Shown: positions 10,331 to 20,696, counted from the first letter of the stretch. The stretch: DNA of 64,000 nucleotides from Acanthosepion esculentum (GCA_964036315.1 OZ038509.1:24055652-24119651); one strand, 5' to 3'. The notes: a model not told the origin generated them from the letters alone. Translations and numbers: made by a program.

Positions 10331-10429
10331 TTAAACTTCCGTGTCTTCTAGCGTTCCCGACCTGAAAATCGCATTTCGGGCTTCTTGTAGTTTAGTGAGC
10401 CAAAACCGAAAAATATCAGAGTAGATGGT

Positions 10430-11031
10430 ATGACAGCAGAGAAAAAAATGAACACTGTCTTAGTACAAAAACTAGTAAAAGAAGTTACGTTTCCTAGAGA
10501 CGACAAAATAAAGAAATGTCAAATTAACATGAAAACATACATGACATTCGGAAAAAAGTATGGAGTCGTTCATTTACGGTTGTCATCGGCCATTTGTTTA
10601 AAGTTCAAAATATAAATTTAAAAAGCGGAGACATAATGAATTATCTGATAATTGATAATGGTTTTGAATATTTTTTAAAGCTACTGAATCTAAACAGAGA
10701 TGGAAAAAAAGTGACAAACTTTTCGATCACCTCTCATCAGATGGGATCGATGATACATTTTAAAAACATGAAAACATTAAAGGGAATTACCAATAAAAAA
10801 GACTATGTAAAACAGTTTAAAAGTAGACTTTATCGTCTCGAACAAATAAAAGACATTACTGAAAAACAAATAGTTGATCAACTTATGTTAAACCAGGTAA
10901 TTTCAAAGAATATAAAGATTCTGTTACCTGCTCACAGACAGCTGGCATCAAGAAATAAAGTTGTTTTTTTTTATTGTAAATTGATTTTGCCATCAAAGAG
11001 GATCTCTTTACTAAGTATCAAATCTAGATAA
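10430..11031 (+). pseudogene. Unrecognised coding remnant, two overlapping frames
   Basis: A 61-codon frame from 10430 (lysine-rich, ending LRLSSAICLKFKI) overlaps a 145-codon frame from 10594 in another phase, with K-, N- and I-rich sequence (FEYFLKLLNLNRDGKK, KDYVKQFKSRLYRLEQIKDI). No introns or known motifs. A partial repeat of the first part at 9490-9690 suggests a mobile element or duplicated pseudogene. Function not recognised. Confidence 0.35.
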
Positions 11032-11147
11032 CAATGGTGTCGCTTTACTTAGGAGAGGACATTGTGTTTGTTGTGTTTTTGTTATTTACCCAACTAGTTT
11101 AATTACTTAAAAGAGAGCATTTAATGCACTTTCACTTTACTCTGACT

Positions 11148-11150
<3 letters not shown>

Positions 11151-11230
<80 letters not shown>

Positions 11231-11239
11231 GTATGTATA
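11151..11239. repeat. (TA)n(GTAT)n microsatellite
   Basis: About 33 TA units followed by GTAT units. Confidence 0.9.
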
Positions 11240-11343
11240 ATAGACTCTCCCTTCGGTTTCGATGTATGAAGATCTGACAACCAATTCAGTTATGAAGTTC
11301 GTGCGATAATCTAAAGTGGCACTTAAGACGCACAAGTGATTTG

Positions 11344-11346
<3 letters not shown>

Positions 11347-11390
<44 letters not shown>
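11347..11390. repeat. (TA)n microsatellite
   Basis: Followed by TTAGGGTATTTTCAAA; on the minus strand the junction AAAATACCCTAA-TATATA matches the 3' end of the hammerhead-linked unit at 12409-12540 (GTAATACCCTAATGTATATA), so 11391-11480 is probably a decayed member of that family. Confidence 0.85.
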
Positions 11391-11393
<3 letters not shown>

Positions 11394-11623
11394 GGTATTT
11401 TCAAACTCGCCTGATAGTATCAAGGGTGTTCATCTTGTTGCAAGTCATTGGCTATCAGATGATTGTGTGAAATACATGAAACTAATAGTCGTGGCCAGTC
11501 ATTGCTGACCTGGTTATTTGAATAAATATTAAAAAGCTTTGCCTTTTCTTGTGGCATGGAACATTTTTATGCCAGAAGGCTCTTTTGAGGTAGACTCTAT
11601 TCAGAGCTGCTCATTTAAACCCT

Positions 11624-11625
<2 letters not shown>

Positions 11626-11708
<83 letters not shown>
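11626..11708. repeat. (TA)n microsatellite, tail of SINE
   Basis: About 41 TA units; 3' tail of the minus-strand SINE at 11710-12053. Confidence 0.9.
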
Positions 11709-11709
<1 letters not shown>

Positions 11710-11710
<1 letters not shown>

Positions 11711-12050
11711 TGAGAGCCCGACGCCGGCACATGAGATTTGATTATTCGTGCAGGAGCATCCACACTTTTTGAAGGGACGAATACAGAGATCTGGTGCACT
11801 GAGTGCCACAAGGTCCCCAAACGACCCTCTGCATTTTTGTATTCAGAGTTGTCCTTCTCCTAGACCAGTTGCCATCCAAGGCTATAGAACCCAGTCTGTC
11901 CTGCTATTTGCCCATAGTTGGAGGCAGAAGAAGAGGATTCACACCTTTTCCAAGGGTGTTAGCACGTAAGTGAATGTAAAGGATTCGACTGGAATTCGAA
12001 CTCGGCTCTCCGATTCCTCAATCCGAGCCGTTATCCATTATTCCACCGTG

Positions 12051-12053
<3 letters not shown>
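11710..12053 (-). mobile_element. tRNA-derived SINE (second family) with (TA)n tail
   Basis: The minus strand starts GGCACGGTGG-AATAATGGATAACGG (A box) and has GAGTTCGAATTCC (B box) with the GGCTCGGATT-spacing of a tRNA, resembling Arg-type tRNAs. The body runs about 270 bases to the TA tract at 11626-11708. Head and tail define a SINE of a family different from 2121-2384. Confidence 0.6.
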
Positions 12054-12055
<2 letters not shown>

Positions 12056-12100
<45 letters not shown>

Positions 12101-12120
12101 ATATATATATATATATATAT
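12056..12120. repeat. (CT)n(TA)n microsatellite
   Basis: About 18 CT units then TA units; joins a SINE head on the left and a palindromic unit on the right. Confidence 0.9.
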
Positions 12121-12121
12121 T

Positions 12122-12225
12122 GAAGTCAACACTTAGTGGCGACAGGCTGTTTCATGCTAGATGCAATCGTGGCCTGACGATTGCATCTAGCATGAAACAG
12201 ACTGTCGCCTCTAAGTGTTGACTTC
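12122..12225. repeat. Near-perfect palindrome with hammerhead core
   Basis: Arms 12122-12170 and 12177-12225 (49 bases each) are inverted copies with few mismatches, separated by GGCCTG. The plus strand has CTGACGA (12174-12180), a short stem TTGC/GCA(T), GAAAC, a short stem III ACA/UGU and GTC, then GCC pairing with GGC. Both arms lead outward into microsatellites (12056-12120 and 12317-12409). A third, truncated copy is at 40650. Confidence 0.7.
12171..12208 (+). ncRNA. Hammerhead-like motif inside palindrome
   Basis: Core CUGACGA and GAAAC present, triplet GUC, stem I only three pairs (GGC/GCC), stem II weak with a U-U next to the core. The palindromic partner lacks the CUGACGA half. Confidence 0.45.
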
Positions 12226-12316
12226 TATGTTCACTTTTATATTTACACACGCTCTATCTCTGATATTGTGCACTTTATCCAATAAATATAGAACACCTTA
12301 AGAGTATATTTCTTCA

Positions 12317-12319
12317 TAT

Positions 12320-12354
<35 letters not shown>

Positions 12355-12366
12355 CTTGTTTATATA

Positions 12367-12409
<43 letters not shown>
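12317..12409. repeat. (TA)n compound microsatellite
   Basis: Two TA runs with ACTTGTT and TGTA interruptions; approached by hammerhead-linked units from both sides (12171 on plus, 12436 on minus). Confidence 0.9.
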
Positions 12410-12411
<2 letters not shown>

Positions 12412-12435
12412 TAGGGTATTACATCGAAAACGTCA

Positions 12436-12497
12436 AAATCGCTACACAATTGCAGTCGTGGTTTGATGCGTATCAATGCATCTCATCAGGCGATTGG
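12436..12497 (-). ncRNA. Type-I hammerhead ribozyme motif, one core base missing
   Basis: Minus strand: stem I AATCGC, CTGATGA, stem II GATGC/GCATC with loop ATTGATAC, then AAA (the G of GAAA is missing), stem III ACACGA-like/UUGUG with loop CTGCAA, triplet GTA, stem I GCGATT. All three helices form, six perfect pairs in stem I. Loss of G12 should abolish or greatly lower activity. The related copy at 15430 keeps GAAAC but has lost the 3' half. Confidence 0.6.
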
Positions 12498-12499
12498 AA

Positions 12500-12770
12500 A
12501 TTACTGGCGAGTGTACGATTTATTTAGATTTAAAAGCAAAATACAAGCGCTTTTACGAAAAAAAGAAAAAAAGGTGTCGATAAATAAATAGCCTCTTTAA
12601 GAAAAAGTAAATAATTTAAACGTATAGAATTACTTGGTAAAATAATATGCAACTCTTTATTTATCAGCTTTATTTTTTTTTCATCTTGGAAACTCACAAA
12701 TCATATAACTTGTTTAACATTTTGTTAAATTACCGCTCCATCGCATTTTTTTTTCTTAGGAAATGACACT
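12500..12770 (-). mobile_element. Body of hammerhead-linked unit, inverted partner of 15290-15430
   Basis: ACGATTTATTTAGATTTAAA, CAAAATACAA and TTTTACGAAAAAAAG are shared in inverted orientation with 15320-15420. The two copies flank the hAT element. Confidence 0.5.
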
Positions 12771-12778
12771 GTCTAGAG
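12771..12778 (+). repeat. hAT target-site duplication, left
   Basis: GTCTAGAG, identical to 15146-15153. Confidence 0.85.
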
Positions 12779-15145
12779 CAGGGGTGGGCAATTACTTTTT
12801 TTAGTGGGTCGCATTGTTACTATGGACATGGCTACTGGGCTAGATGCTTTTGAAGATTGTATACTGAAAAATGTAACAGCATGAAACAGTGAAAGATTTT
12901 CATGATCAGTTAACTATTAAAAACATCTTGCTCGTTGTAAAGTTTAATTACAATTCACTATAATGTAAAAATTGTATTATAGCATAAATAATTGACAAAA
13001 TGCAATAAAGATGTATTGTAAGTACAATAGTAGGCGTGTAATTAATGAGATTGATGTAATCTACTGCAGTCGTTGACTAGTTTGCTTATATCTGGCTCCA
13101 AGCTGTTTGTGCTGATTCTTAATACTGCTTGAAGATTTGAATTTGTCAAAAGAGATCTCGTTTTGCTTTTGATAATTTTCATAGTTGAAAAAGTTTGCTT
13201 ACATATGTAAAGTGTATTCAAACAGAACAAATAATTTTCTTGAAAAGTTTTTCAATTTTTTTCTCTGGGTGAAGAGATGCATAAAATTCAATTAAAGATT
13301 TGTTTTCAAAGTTATACTTCAAAGAATTATATCAGCTTGGAGGTCTATGAGTTCCATTTGTAGTTCATTAGTCGCAGTTTCAATGTCCGGAGTGAATGGA
13401 GACCTTCAGCATGTTGAACTGCGGCTCCATTGCTTTGAAATCTGCAAATCTCTTAGCAAATTCTTCCTTCAAGGCTGTGATCTGTCCACTGTATTTTTGT
13501 GTAGATGTATATTCAACAGGCTGATCTTTCAGAAGGGGAAGTGAGCAAAGTTTTGATCAGAGAGTTGTTTAACAAAAAGGATAAGCTTTGTCTGAAAGGA
13601 TTTTACCTCCACAAATAAACCATGAGCAAAGACACTTTTACCTTGAAGTTTTCTTTTGAGCTCATTCATTTTTTGCGTGGTATTTGTAGCAAATGTAAAA
13701 TCACATACCCATTCTGCATCCTTTTTATTTTGGTGGAGAAGTCATAAGCCACATCCTTTTATTTGAAAAAAACATGAAAATCTCTTCTTTGAGGTCCCAT
13801 ACTCTTTTCAAAACTTTTCCAAGACTTAGCCATCTTACATTGGTGCGATATAAAATTCAGACTCTATTTCTTGCAATGAATTTTGAAACTGTGTTTTAGT
13901 CCCCCTTGATCCTATTACATTTGCTTTGCAAAGATTTTCTTGGTGAATTATGCATTGAAATGAAAGCAACTTGTGAAGTGGGAAGTTTTACTGAATCTTA
14001 TCATTTAGCCGTTTGACAAGTCCACAATGTGTCCCACTTAGTGCAGTTACCCCATCAGTTGTTAGGCTCACAAATTTATCAAGGCATAACTGCAAATTTT
14101 CCAAACAATACATAAGATTTAATACAAATCATTCCCAGTAGTAGTGTCTTTGAGACTCTCTATTGACAATAATTCTTCTGTAATGTGAAATTTTCATCAA
14201 TACCGCGAATGAAAATCAGCAACTGTGCAGTATCTACAATGTCTGTGCTCTCATCTAAAGCGATTAAGAACCATTTGAATTTATCTACAGTATCCAAAAG
14301 TTTTCCATGCATATTTTCAGCAATGGCATCTATTCTACGAACAATAATTCTCCGTGATAATGAAATTGCTTCTACTTTTGACTTTACTTCTGGGCACACA
14401 GTATCAATTTGACCAGTCATATATTCTTTCACAAATTCTGCGTCAGAAAATGGCCTGGTAAGGTTTGCGATCTTATTTACCAATACAAAACTTGCCTTTG
14501 TTGCAAACTCTTGTGTAGATGTACTTTTAAAAAGTATGCCTTGTTGGCGTTTCAGTTTTTTTTTAACCATGTCCGTTGCTTTCTTTTGCAGTTCTTGTGT
14601 GGAAAAGTTTTGGCCGAAGTTGCCATGTTTCAACGGAAAATGTTTTTTTTTCAAATTATATTCCTTGAATACTGCACAAGTATCGTGGTAACTCGGGCAC
14701 ACGGCCTTTGTACCATTTTCTATAATTTTCTATGGACTTTTCCGTCCATTTTCTATAATTTTCTATGGACTTTTCCGTCCATTCCTTCTTAAAAATACGA
14801 CATTTAAAGCCAGCTTTACGTCTTTTAGAACTCATTATGTGTGACGGCTTTTTCATTGTTTTAGAATCTAACTTACTAAAAAATAGAATCAAATTTTAAA
14901 AACGCCACAAAATGGCGACTCTCACTAAATCTCGTTGACAAATATCCTGCAAAATGATACTTAAACTAAAATTCGAATCAAAGCGGAATTATTACAAATG
15001 TTTCTTCCGAGAAGTTTTTATATATTTTTTAAATACCCAGAAAGTTTTTTATTAAATTTGTAAATATTATAAAAGTAATGGAGGTTCACATTAAAAGCCT
15101 TGGCGGGCCGGATGTGGCCTGCGCGGCGTAATTTGACTACCCCTG
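12779..15145 (-). mobile_element. Decayed hAT transposon with intact target duplication
   Basis: Ends are CAGGGGTGGGCAATTA on the left and (reverse complement) CAGGGGTAGTCAAATTA on the right, a typical hAT terminal inverted repeat, bounded by the perfect 8-bp duplication GTCTAGAG. The 2.37-kb interior carries minus-strand transposase fragments (14160-14892) and further eroded coding sequence to about 13000. The sequence next to the ends (GGCCGGATGTGGCC) is of the type seen in domesticated-hAT relatives such as the GTF2I-repeat-domain proteins. Confidence 0.85.
14160..14892 (-). pseudogene. hAT-type transposase, N-terminal and middle fragment
   Basis: One minus frame (14892-14656) has SSKRRKAGFKCRIFKKEWTEK, and contains a duplicated ENYRKWTEKSI segment; a second (14702-14160) reads VFKEYNLKKKHFPLKHGNFGQ (zinc-finger half), then ...FVLVNKIANLTRPFSDAEFVKEYM...DAIAENMH.KLLDTVDKFKWFLIALDESTDIVDTAQLLIFIRGI. 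This is the hAT BED-finger-like region plus the first DDE-domain block (LDESTD). The family is the one represented by GTF2IRD2/ZBED-like proteins. Frameshifts and the later closed frames (13000-14150) mean it is inactive. Confidence 0.8.
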
Positions 15146-15153
15146 GTCTAGAG
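15146..15153 (+). repeat. hAT target-site duplication, right
   Basis: GTCTAGAG, see 12771. Confidence 0.85.
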
Positions 15154-15429
15154 TGTAAACAATATATCCATTAACATCCGCTCCTGTTTAACGTCTTTAC
15201 TGCCATTGATTGCCAAATCTACGGGCCGTGACCCATTTATGGAAAATAATTTCTTAATTTTTGCTTCTTCGCTTAGTTTAAATTTAACGTAGGACATATT
15301 CGATTGGTTGATCTGAGTAAAGACCTCATACCTGATACACCCTCACATTTTTCTTCTTTTTTTTTCGTAAAAAGAGGTTGTATTTTGAATTTAAATCTAA
15401 ATAAATCGTTCGCTGCTCAGTAATTTACA

Positions 15430-15480
15430 ATCGCCTGATGAGATGCATTTGATACGCATCGAAACACGACTGCAATCGTT
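15430..15480 (+). ncRNA. Hammerhead-like motif, 3' half diverged
   Basis: ACAATCGC, CTGATGA (15435-15441), stem II GATGC/GCATC, GAAAC and loop CTGCAA are intact, but the expected GTA triplet and GCGATT strand of stem I are replaced. Inverted partner of 12436-12497. Confidence 0.5.
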
Positions 15481-15663
15481 AACCACAAGTGAAAAACAAA
15501 ACAATTTCTAGCAGTAAACCAGATTTTATTTTTGGTTGTCTGAGCCTCTTGCTCTGTACTTTGAAGTCGACTTCACTTACTGATAACAATCGCACGAAAG
15601 TAAATGTTCCAGGTCCAGCTGTTATCAATTTAACAAGACGTCAGCTGAATGATATTGCTACAT

Positions 15664-15676
15664 CAGACAGACAGAC

Positions 15677-15721
<45 letters not shown>

Positions 15722-15811
15722 TGAACACATTGAGATAGATAGATAGATAAATAGATAGATATGAACACATTGAGATAGATAGATAGATTGATAGATAGAT
15801 ATGAACACATT

Positions 15812-15863
<52 letters not shown>

Positions 15864-15874
15864 TGAACACATTG

Positions 15875-15933
<59 letters not shown>
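15664..15933. repeat. (GATA)n microsatellite with recurring interruptions
   Basis: GATA units interrupted four times by TATGAACACATTGA. A reverse-strand equivalent (TGTTCATATC between TATC runs) occurs at 52819-53044. Confidence 0.9.
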
Positions 15934-15934
<1 letters not shown>

Positions 15935-16383
15935 CTGTTTGGAAAAATCGTAAAGATCTGTCGAAAGAAACAAATCATCTAAAGCGGCCAGTTTTTCGAC
16001 CATCTCTCATTAAAGGAGGTCGGTAATCATTTTTTTTTAATATTTAATCTTAAAAGAAAAGTAGCAATAAACACGAAGTAAAACAATTCTGTTGTATCAC
16101 AGGACAAAATATTGAGAACCATATTTGGCCAACTTAAGTTACGCCGAATAATTTCCAGGAATATTAAAACAAAAAAAAATTAGGATACTAATTAAAAAAG
16201 TAATGGACTGATGACAGTTCTTCTAATTACTTTAGACAGTATCAGGATAGCTGGAGAGTCCATCGGCTGAAATACTGGGATCGAAACAATAAAGATGAGG
16301 ATATTAGTCTGAACAATTATTATGACAATAATTTAAAATAATTTATCGTCTGATTCTTTTTCCTTACAAAATAAAATCTCTTC

Positions 16384-16604
16384 ATGAATTGCTTAAAACT
16401 TGCATATTTCTCCGCCGCGTTGCCAGTCGATGTTCACGGGATTTCGCCACTTCCGATGGGGTTAACTATTCCCGTTTCCTACGACGATTCCAGCACAAAA
16501 ATGATCGCCATCTTTTTTGGATTCATTTGTTTTTTCCTGTTGAGCGCGTTTATCATACTCCTCTGGTGGCCGATGAAAGATACGAAAATCCGACAAGGAG
16601 ACAG
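16384..16604 (+). CDS. Uncharacterised single-pass membrane protein, exon 1 of 3 (N-terminus uncertain)
   Basis: Encodes about 38 extracellular-side residues with ISPLPMGLTIPVSYDDSS, a hydrophobic segment MIAIFFGFICFFLLSAFIIL (about residues 40-60), then LWWPMKDTKIRQGD. It ends in CAG followed by GTAAGTG, a consensus donor, leaving AG (phase 2). AG joins the A of the exon at 28672 to give Arg, and the frame stays open through two more exons to a stop and poly(A) signal. The ATG at 16384 gives the longest form; an acceptor-like TTGCCAG at 16427-16433 means earlier exons are possible. The basic residues after the membrane segment suggest the C-terminal side is cytoplasmic. Base composition is much less AT-rich than its surroundings. 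I do not recognise the family. Confidence 0.65.
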
Positions 16605-16659
16605 GTAAGTGTTGCCCTATTTTTTTTTTTTTTTTTTTGCTAATTTTATTTCTTAGCAT

Positions 16660-16706
16660 TATTATTATTATTATTGTTATTATTATTATTATTATTGTTA
16701 TTATAC
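16660..16706. repeat. (ATT)n microsatellite
   Basis: ATT units with GTT variants just downstream of the exon-1 donor. Confidence 0.85.
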
Positions 16707-16719
16707 AAAAGGATTGACG

Positions 16720-17232
16720 TACAGTATTTTCCGGCTTGCAAGACATTGCGGCTTGGAAGACGCACCCTAATATAGGAAAGAAATTACTAAGAAAAAAAGT
16801 CATTCTCATACGGCAACATATTCACCATGCGACCCTAACATACCGGCGCCATGTATTGTTTACATTAATCCCTCGTCTGATTTTCTTTGTATGGCAATGA
16901 CATACTAGTCAAGAGCAGAAAAGGCTCCTTCCGCTGCTAGTAAACATTTCATGTTTAAGCTTGTGGCTCGGCTCAAGGAAGGCTTATAGTCTTGGAAATA
17001 CTTGTAACAGCTAAGTACTGAGTTTACATCATATAAATGGCTGAATTAGATAGCTAACATTATAGTGTAATGGCTCAACAAATAAATCTACGTCCCTATC
17101 AGTCAAGCCAATTAGGTGATCGTCCAAGCTTACTTGAGCCTGGGTGTTGCCTTACATTCGTCTTGGAATTGTATTTTTCAGGATACTTTTTAGGAAATAA
17201 AAGTACATCTTGTAAGCCGGAGAATACGGTAA
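16720..17232. mobile_element. Non-autonomous DNA transposon with short terminal inverted repeats
   Basis: Left end TACAGTATTTTCCGGCTTGC and right end (reverse complement) TACCGTATTCTCCGGCTTAC match at all but a few positions and are flanked by TA. No transposase inside. Sits in the first intron of the membrane-protein gene. Confidence 0.65.
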
Positions 17233-17274
17233 GTCTTCAAACACATAAAGACGGGCGTGATTTAAGAAAAAGAA

Positions 17275-17345
17275 AAATGACAGTGTTTAACAATGTTTAA
17301 ACATAACATGAAGAAGGCGGGCATACTGTCGAAATATTGATAAAC
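17275..17345 (+). other. Faint hammerhead-like remnant
   Basis: TGAAGAAGGC-GGGCATACTGTC-GAAATATTG resembles the PLE core with the first C lost; an inverted GTTTAACAATGTTTAAAC sits just before it. Confidence 0.25.
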
Positions 17346-17484
17346 ATTGTTACACTCTGTCTTTTCTTCTTTTTTCTTTATTTAAATCGTACTCTTCTCT
17401 AAGTATTATTATTATTATTATTACAACAGGTAAGAGAAGAGCAACTAAAACGTGCTTAATCTGATGGTGATCTTATTCATCTGG

Positions 17485-17487
<3 letters not shown>

Positions 17488-17536
<49 letters not shown>
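17488..17536. repeat. (TA)n microsatellite
   Basis: About 24 TA units; minus-strand unit 17540-18000 ends here. Confidence 0.9.
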
Positions 17537-17539
<3 letters not shown>

Positions 17540-18000
17540 AAAGAAAAATAGACCACTTTAAGGCTCCATGTTATAATTTATTTCACCATAGCCCTTTTAA
17601 AAGACGCTAAATCATCAGACTTCACTTCCAAAAGGTGAAACGAAAAATGAAATGAACATTTACACTTTTGACGGGTAGTATTAAGTTTGTGTAATTTAAC
17701 AGAGAGGGTAATGAGGAGTGATGTGAGAGACATGATCGAGTTTAAAGAGGGTTTATTACAATATTTCTATCTATCATACTTAGTATTAGGGGAGGAGGGG
17801 CCAGACATTGACCCATTTAATCGGTTAACTTAACGGAAGTGATATATTGAAAGGGAAGGGGGAGAAGAGAGAAATAAAGAAAAAGAAAAAAGAAAGAAGG
17901 GGGAAGTAAAGAGAAAGAAGCTGTAATTAGGCTTTACGGAAGGAGAGGAGGAGTGGTAATTTTTAGCAATTTATGTAAAAAAAACAGATTTTAATAATTG
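17540..18000 (-). mobile_element. Hammerhead-linked repeat unit (family with GCCCTTTTAAAAG)
   Basis: Shares CACTTTAAGG-TCCAT, ATAATTTATTTCACC, CCCTTTTAAA and a purine-rich AGAAAAAGAGAAAG segment with 18460-18830 and, in part, with 22195-22440. The core at 17581-17619 has CTGATGA and GAAA. It ends at the TA tract on its left. Confidence 0.6.
17581..17619 (-). ncRNA. Hammerhead-like motif
   Basis: Minus strand: CTGATGA, a long irregular stem containing AGC/GCT and CTTTTAAAAG, then TGAAA. Stem II does not close next to the core, so probably inactive. Confidence 0.35.
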
Positions 18001-18116
18001 ATACCAATTTAATTTTTTCAAATCACCGAAGAAATTAATTTGATGTTTACTAGCAATTTAAATTTTTAACTCTTACAAATAATTTAGGGATTTAATATGA
18101 GTTAAATAGTAACACA

Positions 18117-18118
<2 letters not shown>

Positions 18119-18206
<88 letters not shown>
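18119..18206. repeat. (TA)n(CA)n(TA)n microsatellite
   Basis: TA, CA, TA blocks; minus-strand motif at 18282-18310 points to it. Confidence 0.9.
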
Positions 18207-18281
18207 GATTTTTATGAGACTATTGAACTCTACTTTGAGCGGTAAGAATGCATAATTACTCTTTAAGCTTAACAAAAGTAT

Positions 18282-18310
18282 ATTATGATAAAATCAATCA
18301 TAATCATCAG
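18282..18310 (-). ncRNA. Hammerhead-like motif without GAAA
   Basis: Minus strand CTGATGA followed by a perfect stem TTATGAT/ATCATAA, but no GAAA follows. Confidence 0.3.
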
Positions 18311-18324
18311 ATTGAAATAAAGTT

Positions 18325-18328
<4 letters not shown>

Positions 18329-18377
<49 letters not shown>
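18329..18377. repeat. (TA)n microsatellite
   Basis: About 24 TA units; the minus-strand repeat unit at 18460 ends here. Confidence 0.9.
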
Positions 18378-18380
<3 letters not shown>

Positions 18381-18459
18381 TAGGAAAAACTAGGTAATCC
18401 GTATGGGAAGGCCCAATGAGGATAGAATCCAGAGAGCTCAATGTAAATCAGAGCTAATA

Positions 18460-18990
18460 ATTTAAATAAAAACAGATTGCTTTAAGGTTCCATATAATAA
18501 TTTATTTCACCACAGCCCTTTTAAAGGACAGTGGATCATCAGATTTATTTCCAAATGTTGAAATGAAAAAATGAAAATAAATTTACACGTTTATGACGGG
18601 CAATAATAAGGAAACTCACGAAGTGGGGGCAGTGTAGGGAGGTAGAGAGACAGCGCTGAGTTAGATTGTTTCAAATTTAAATATTCGCTGAAATCTAGAC
18701 ATTGACACTTTAAATCTGTTAACGGAAGTTATATCTTGATTAGGAAGTGGGATGGAGAGAAATATATATTGAAAAAAGAGAAAAAGAAAAAGGGAGAAAA
18801 AAGAGAAAGAGGTTGTAAACAAGTGTCATTAACTTCTATTGGAATAGGCGTTGTTTTTTTTCCTTTACTTTGAGATTTCGTAAATTTTTCAGTTTAAACA
18901 GTCTAAGCCATTTAATTATATGTTAAAGTTTTTTTTTAAAACCTTATTACGGACATTTTGGGGATTTAATGTGAAATAGTCGATTAAGAG
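18460..18990 (-). mobile_element. Hammerhead-linked repeat unit, second copy
   Basis: Diverged copy of 17540-18000 in the same orientation, about 920 bp away, again ending at a TA tract. Confidence 0.55.
18495..18543 (-). ncRNA. Hammerhead-like motif with AUA triplet
   Basis: Minus strand: CTGATGA, stem II with CCAC/GTGG and an inner CCTTT/AAGG, GAAA, stem III ATAA/TTAT, triplet ATA. The pair next to the core is U-U and stem I does not form with flanking bases. Confidence 0.4.
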
Positions 18991-19019
18991 GTATATAGAA
19001 TTTACATTAAAACACTAGA

Positions 19020-19560
19020 AACTTTTTCTCAAATATAAGTTTACATCTAGTAGTAAGTGATTATTAAGGTGATATCTTTATCAGTTTGAATTTTATTTAT
19101 GAGATTGATTAGTGACTATTTTTACATTCGTAAATTCTATTACTTAAAATTTAGTATTAATTTAATATGGAGTGGCATTTTAACGCAATATTAGAGATCA
19201 TATATATATATATATTATTCCAGGATCATTCTCTTCTAACTTTCTTTCCTGGAGTAAGAAGGTGCCTCTCACATTTACGATTTCATTTTCAATTTTTTGT
19301 TCACTGCTCTTTGGACTGTCATAGCCGAGACTTCTCTCTCACGTGCCAAACATCTTATGGATTAAGTTGGATCTTTTCTAATTAATCTCTTTAGCTCTAA
19401 GTTGAAATGATGATCCCTCTTCCTGTTGTGACCTCCTGATTCAGTTTTCCTCTTTACTGTTCCCTCTTTTTTAAACTTATGACTAATGGTGTCAAGATGG
19501 CTAAACGTCTTATCTGAAAACCTGGAAAATTAGTTTAGTGTTTTTTTTTTTAGGTTTTAA
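19020..19560. other. Nothing recognised
   Basis: Intronic AT-rich DNA; a short TA run at 19200. Confidence 0.45.
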
Positions 19561-19620
19561 ACATTATGTGGAATGGACAATTCTGCTGTTACACGATTTG
19601 GACAATTTTGCCGTTACCCC

Positions 19621-19623
<3 letters not shown>

Positions 19624-19684
<61 letters not shown>
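19624..19684. repeat. (TA)n microsatellite
   Basis: About 30 TA units immediately before a LINE 5' region. Confidence 0.9.
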
Positions 19685-19687
<3 letters not shown>

Positions 19688-20200
19688 CTGTGATCCGGAG
19701 AGGTTAAACTCCGCGATAATAACACATGAGGACTGTCGTTCGGAGTTTCCGTGGCAAGTCTTTTGCACCGTTCCTTTTCTATCGACAGATCCAAAGTGTG
19801 TGGATAGTTCGATACAAGCCTTCACCACTTGAAACAAATCATTGTGTTGGTTTTCTCACAACTACATCTAATTAGTTCCACAGACATCCGGCTACAGTGA
19901 AAAACTCTACGAAACAACATCAACTTCATCTTGGCACTTGGAATGTACGAACTCTCCAGGACAACAATTCGGCACCAGAAAGAAAAACAGCTCTGGTCGC
20001 ATTGGAGCTAAAGAAGTACAACATTGATATACCTGCACTGAGAAGTAACCATCAGTCGACTACATGAAACGAGAAAGCAAAATAAGACATCTAACAGTGT
20101 TCTTGCTGCACTTGGATACAATACATTCTGCTGTACTGTTTGTGGTCTTTTGTGCAATTCTCGAGCCAGTCTCAAAAATCATGCCTGTCATAAGCATGCA
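19685..20200 (+). pseudogene. LINE 5' region with endonuclease start fused to a zinc-finger piece
   Basis: 19918-20045 encodes HLGTWNVRTLQDNNSAPERK followed by TALVALELKKYNIDIPALR, the start of an APE-type endonuclease (GTWNVRTL, then the DIxAL block). Only 80 bases later, 20126-20197 encodes FCCTVCGLLCNSRASLKNHACHKH, a C2H2-like finger of the kind found elsewhere in such LINEs. The reverse transcriptase between them is missing, so this is an internally deleted copy. Confidence 0.65.
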
Positions 20201-20253
20201 GATAATTAGTTCATGGTTGTCAGAACCTCATACATCGAACTCGATGGGAGAAT

Positions 20254-20259
<6 letters not shown>

Positions 20260-20302
<43 letters not shown>
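20260..20302. repeat. (TA)n microsatellite
   Basis: About 21 TA units; minus-strand hammerhead remnant at 20385 points to it. Confidence 0.9.
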
Positions 20303-20308
<6 letters not shown>

Positions 20309-20384
20309 GAAGAGAGATACTGCAAAGGTTTTTGGTTGTAATGTTGATTTTTTTTAAAAATATTATCCTTTATTTTGCATAATT

Positions 20385-20411
20385 TTACAACACGTGTTTC
20401 TGTCTTCAGGT
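20385..20411 (-). ncRNA. Hammerhead-like motif lacking stem II
   Basis: Minus strand CCTGAAGACAGAAACACGTGTTGT keeps CUGAAGA and GAAAC but only CA lies between them. Confidence 0.35.
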
Positions 20412-20584
20412 AAAGGGTGGCGATTTCCACATATTATTAAAAATAATTAATTTTTTCTTTATGTTTTTCAATGTTAAATATTCTCGATACGAGACATTCT
20501 CTATTTTTGTGTTAGTAATCCGAATGTCTTTCTTGAAATGGCACATACACACTTTTCTCTCGTTGGAACCACTATAAACTCTTC

Positions 20585-20696
<112 letters not shown>

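Noticed and set aside
13042..14150. Separate host gene in the hAT interior
   Set aside because: Frames are short and lie between hAT ends with a target duplication; most simply eroded transposase.
15641..16003. [12 protein letters not shown] frames of over 100 codons
   Set aside because: Pure GATA repeat translation.
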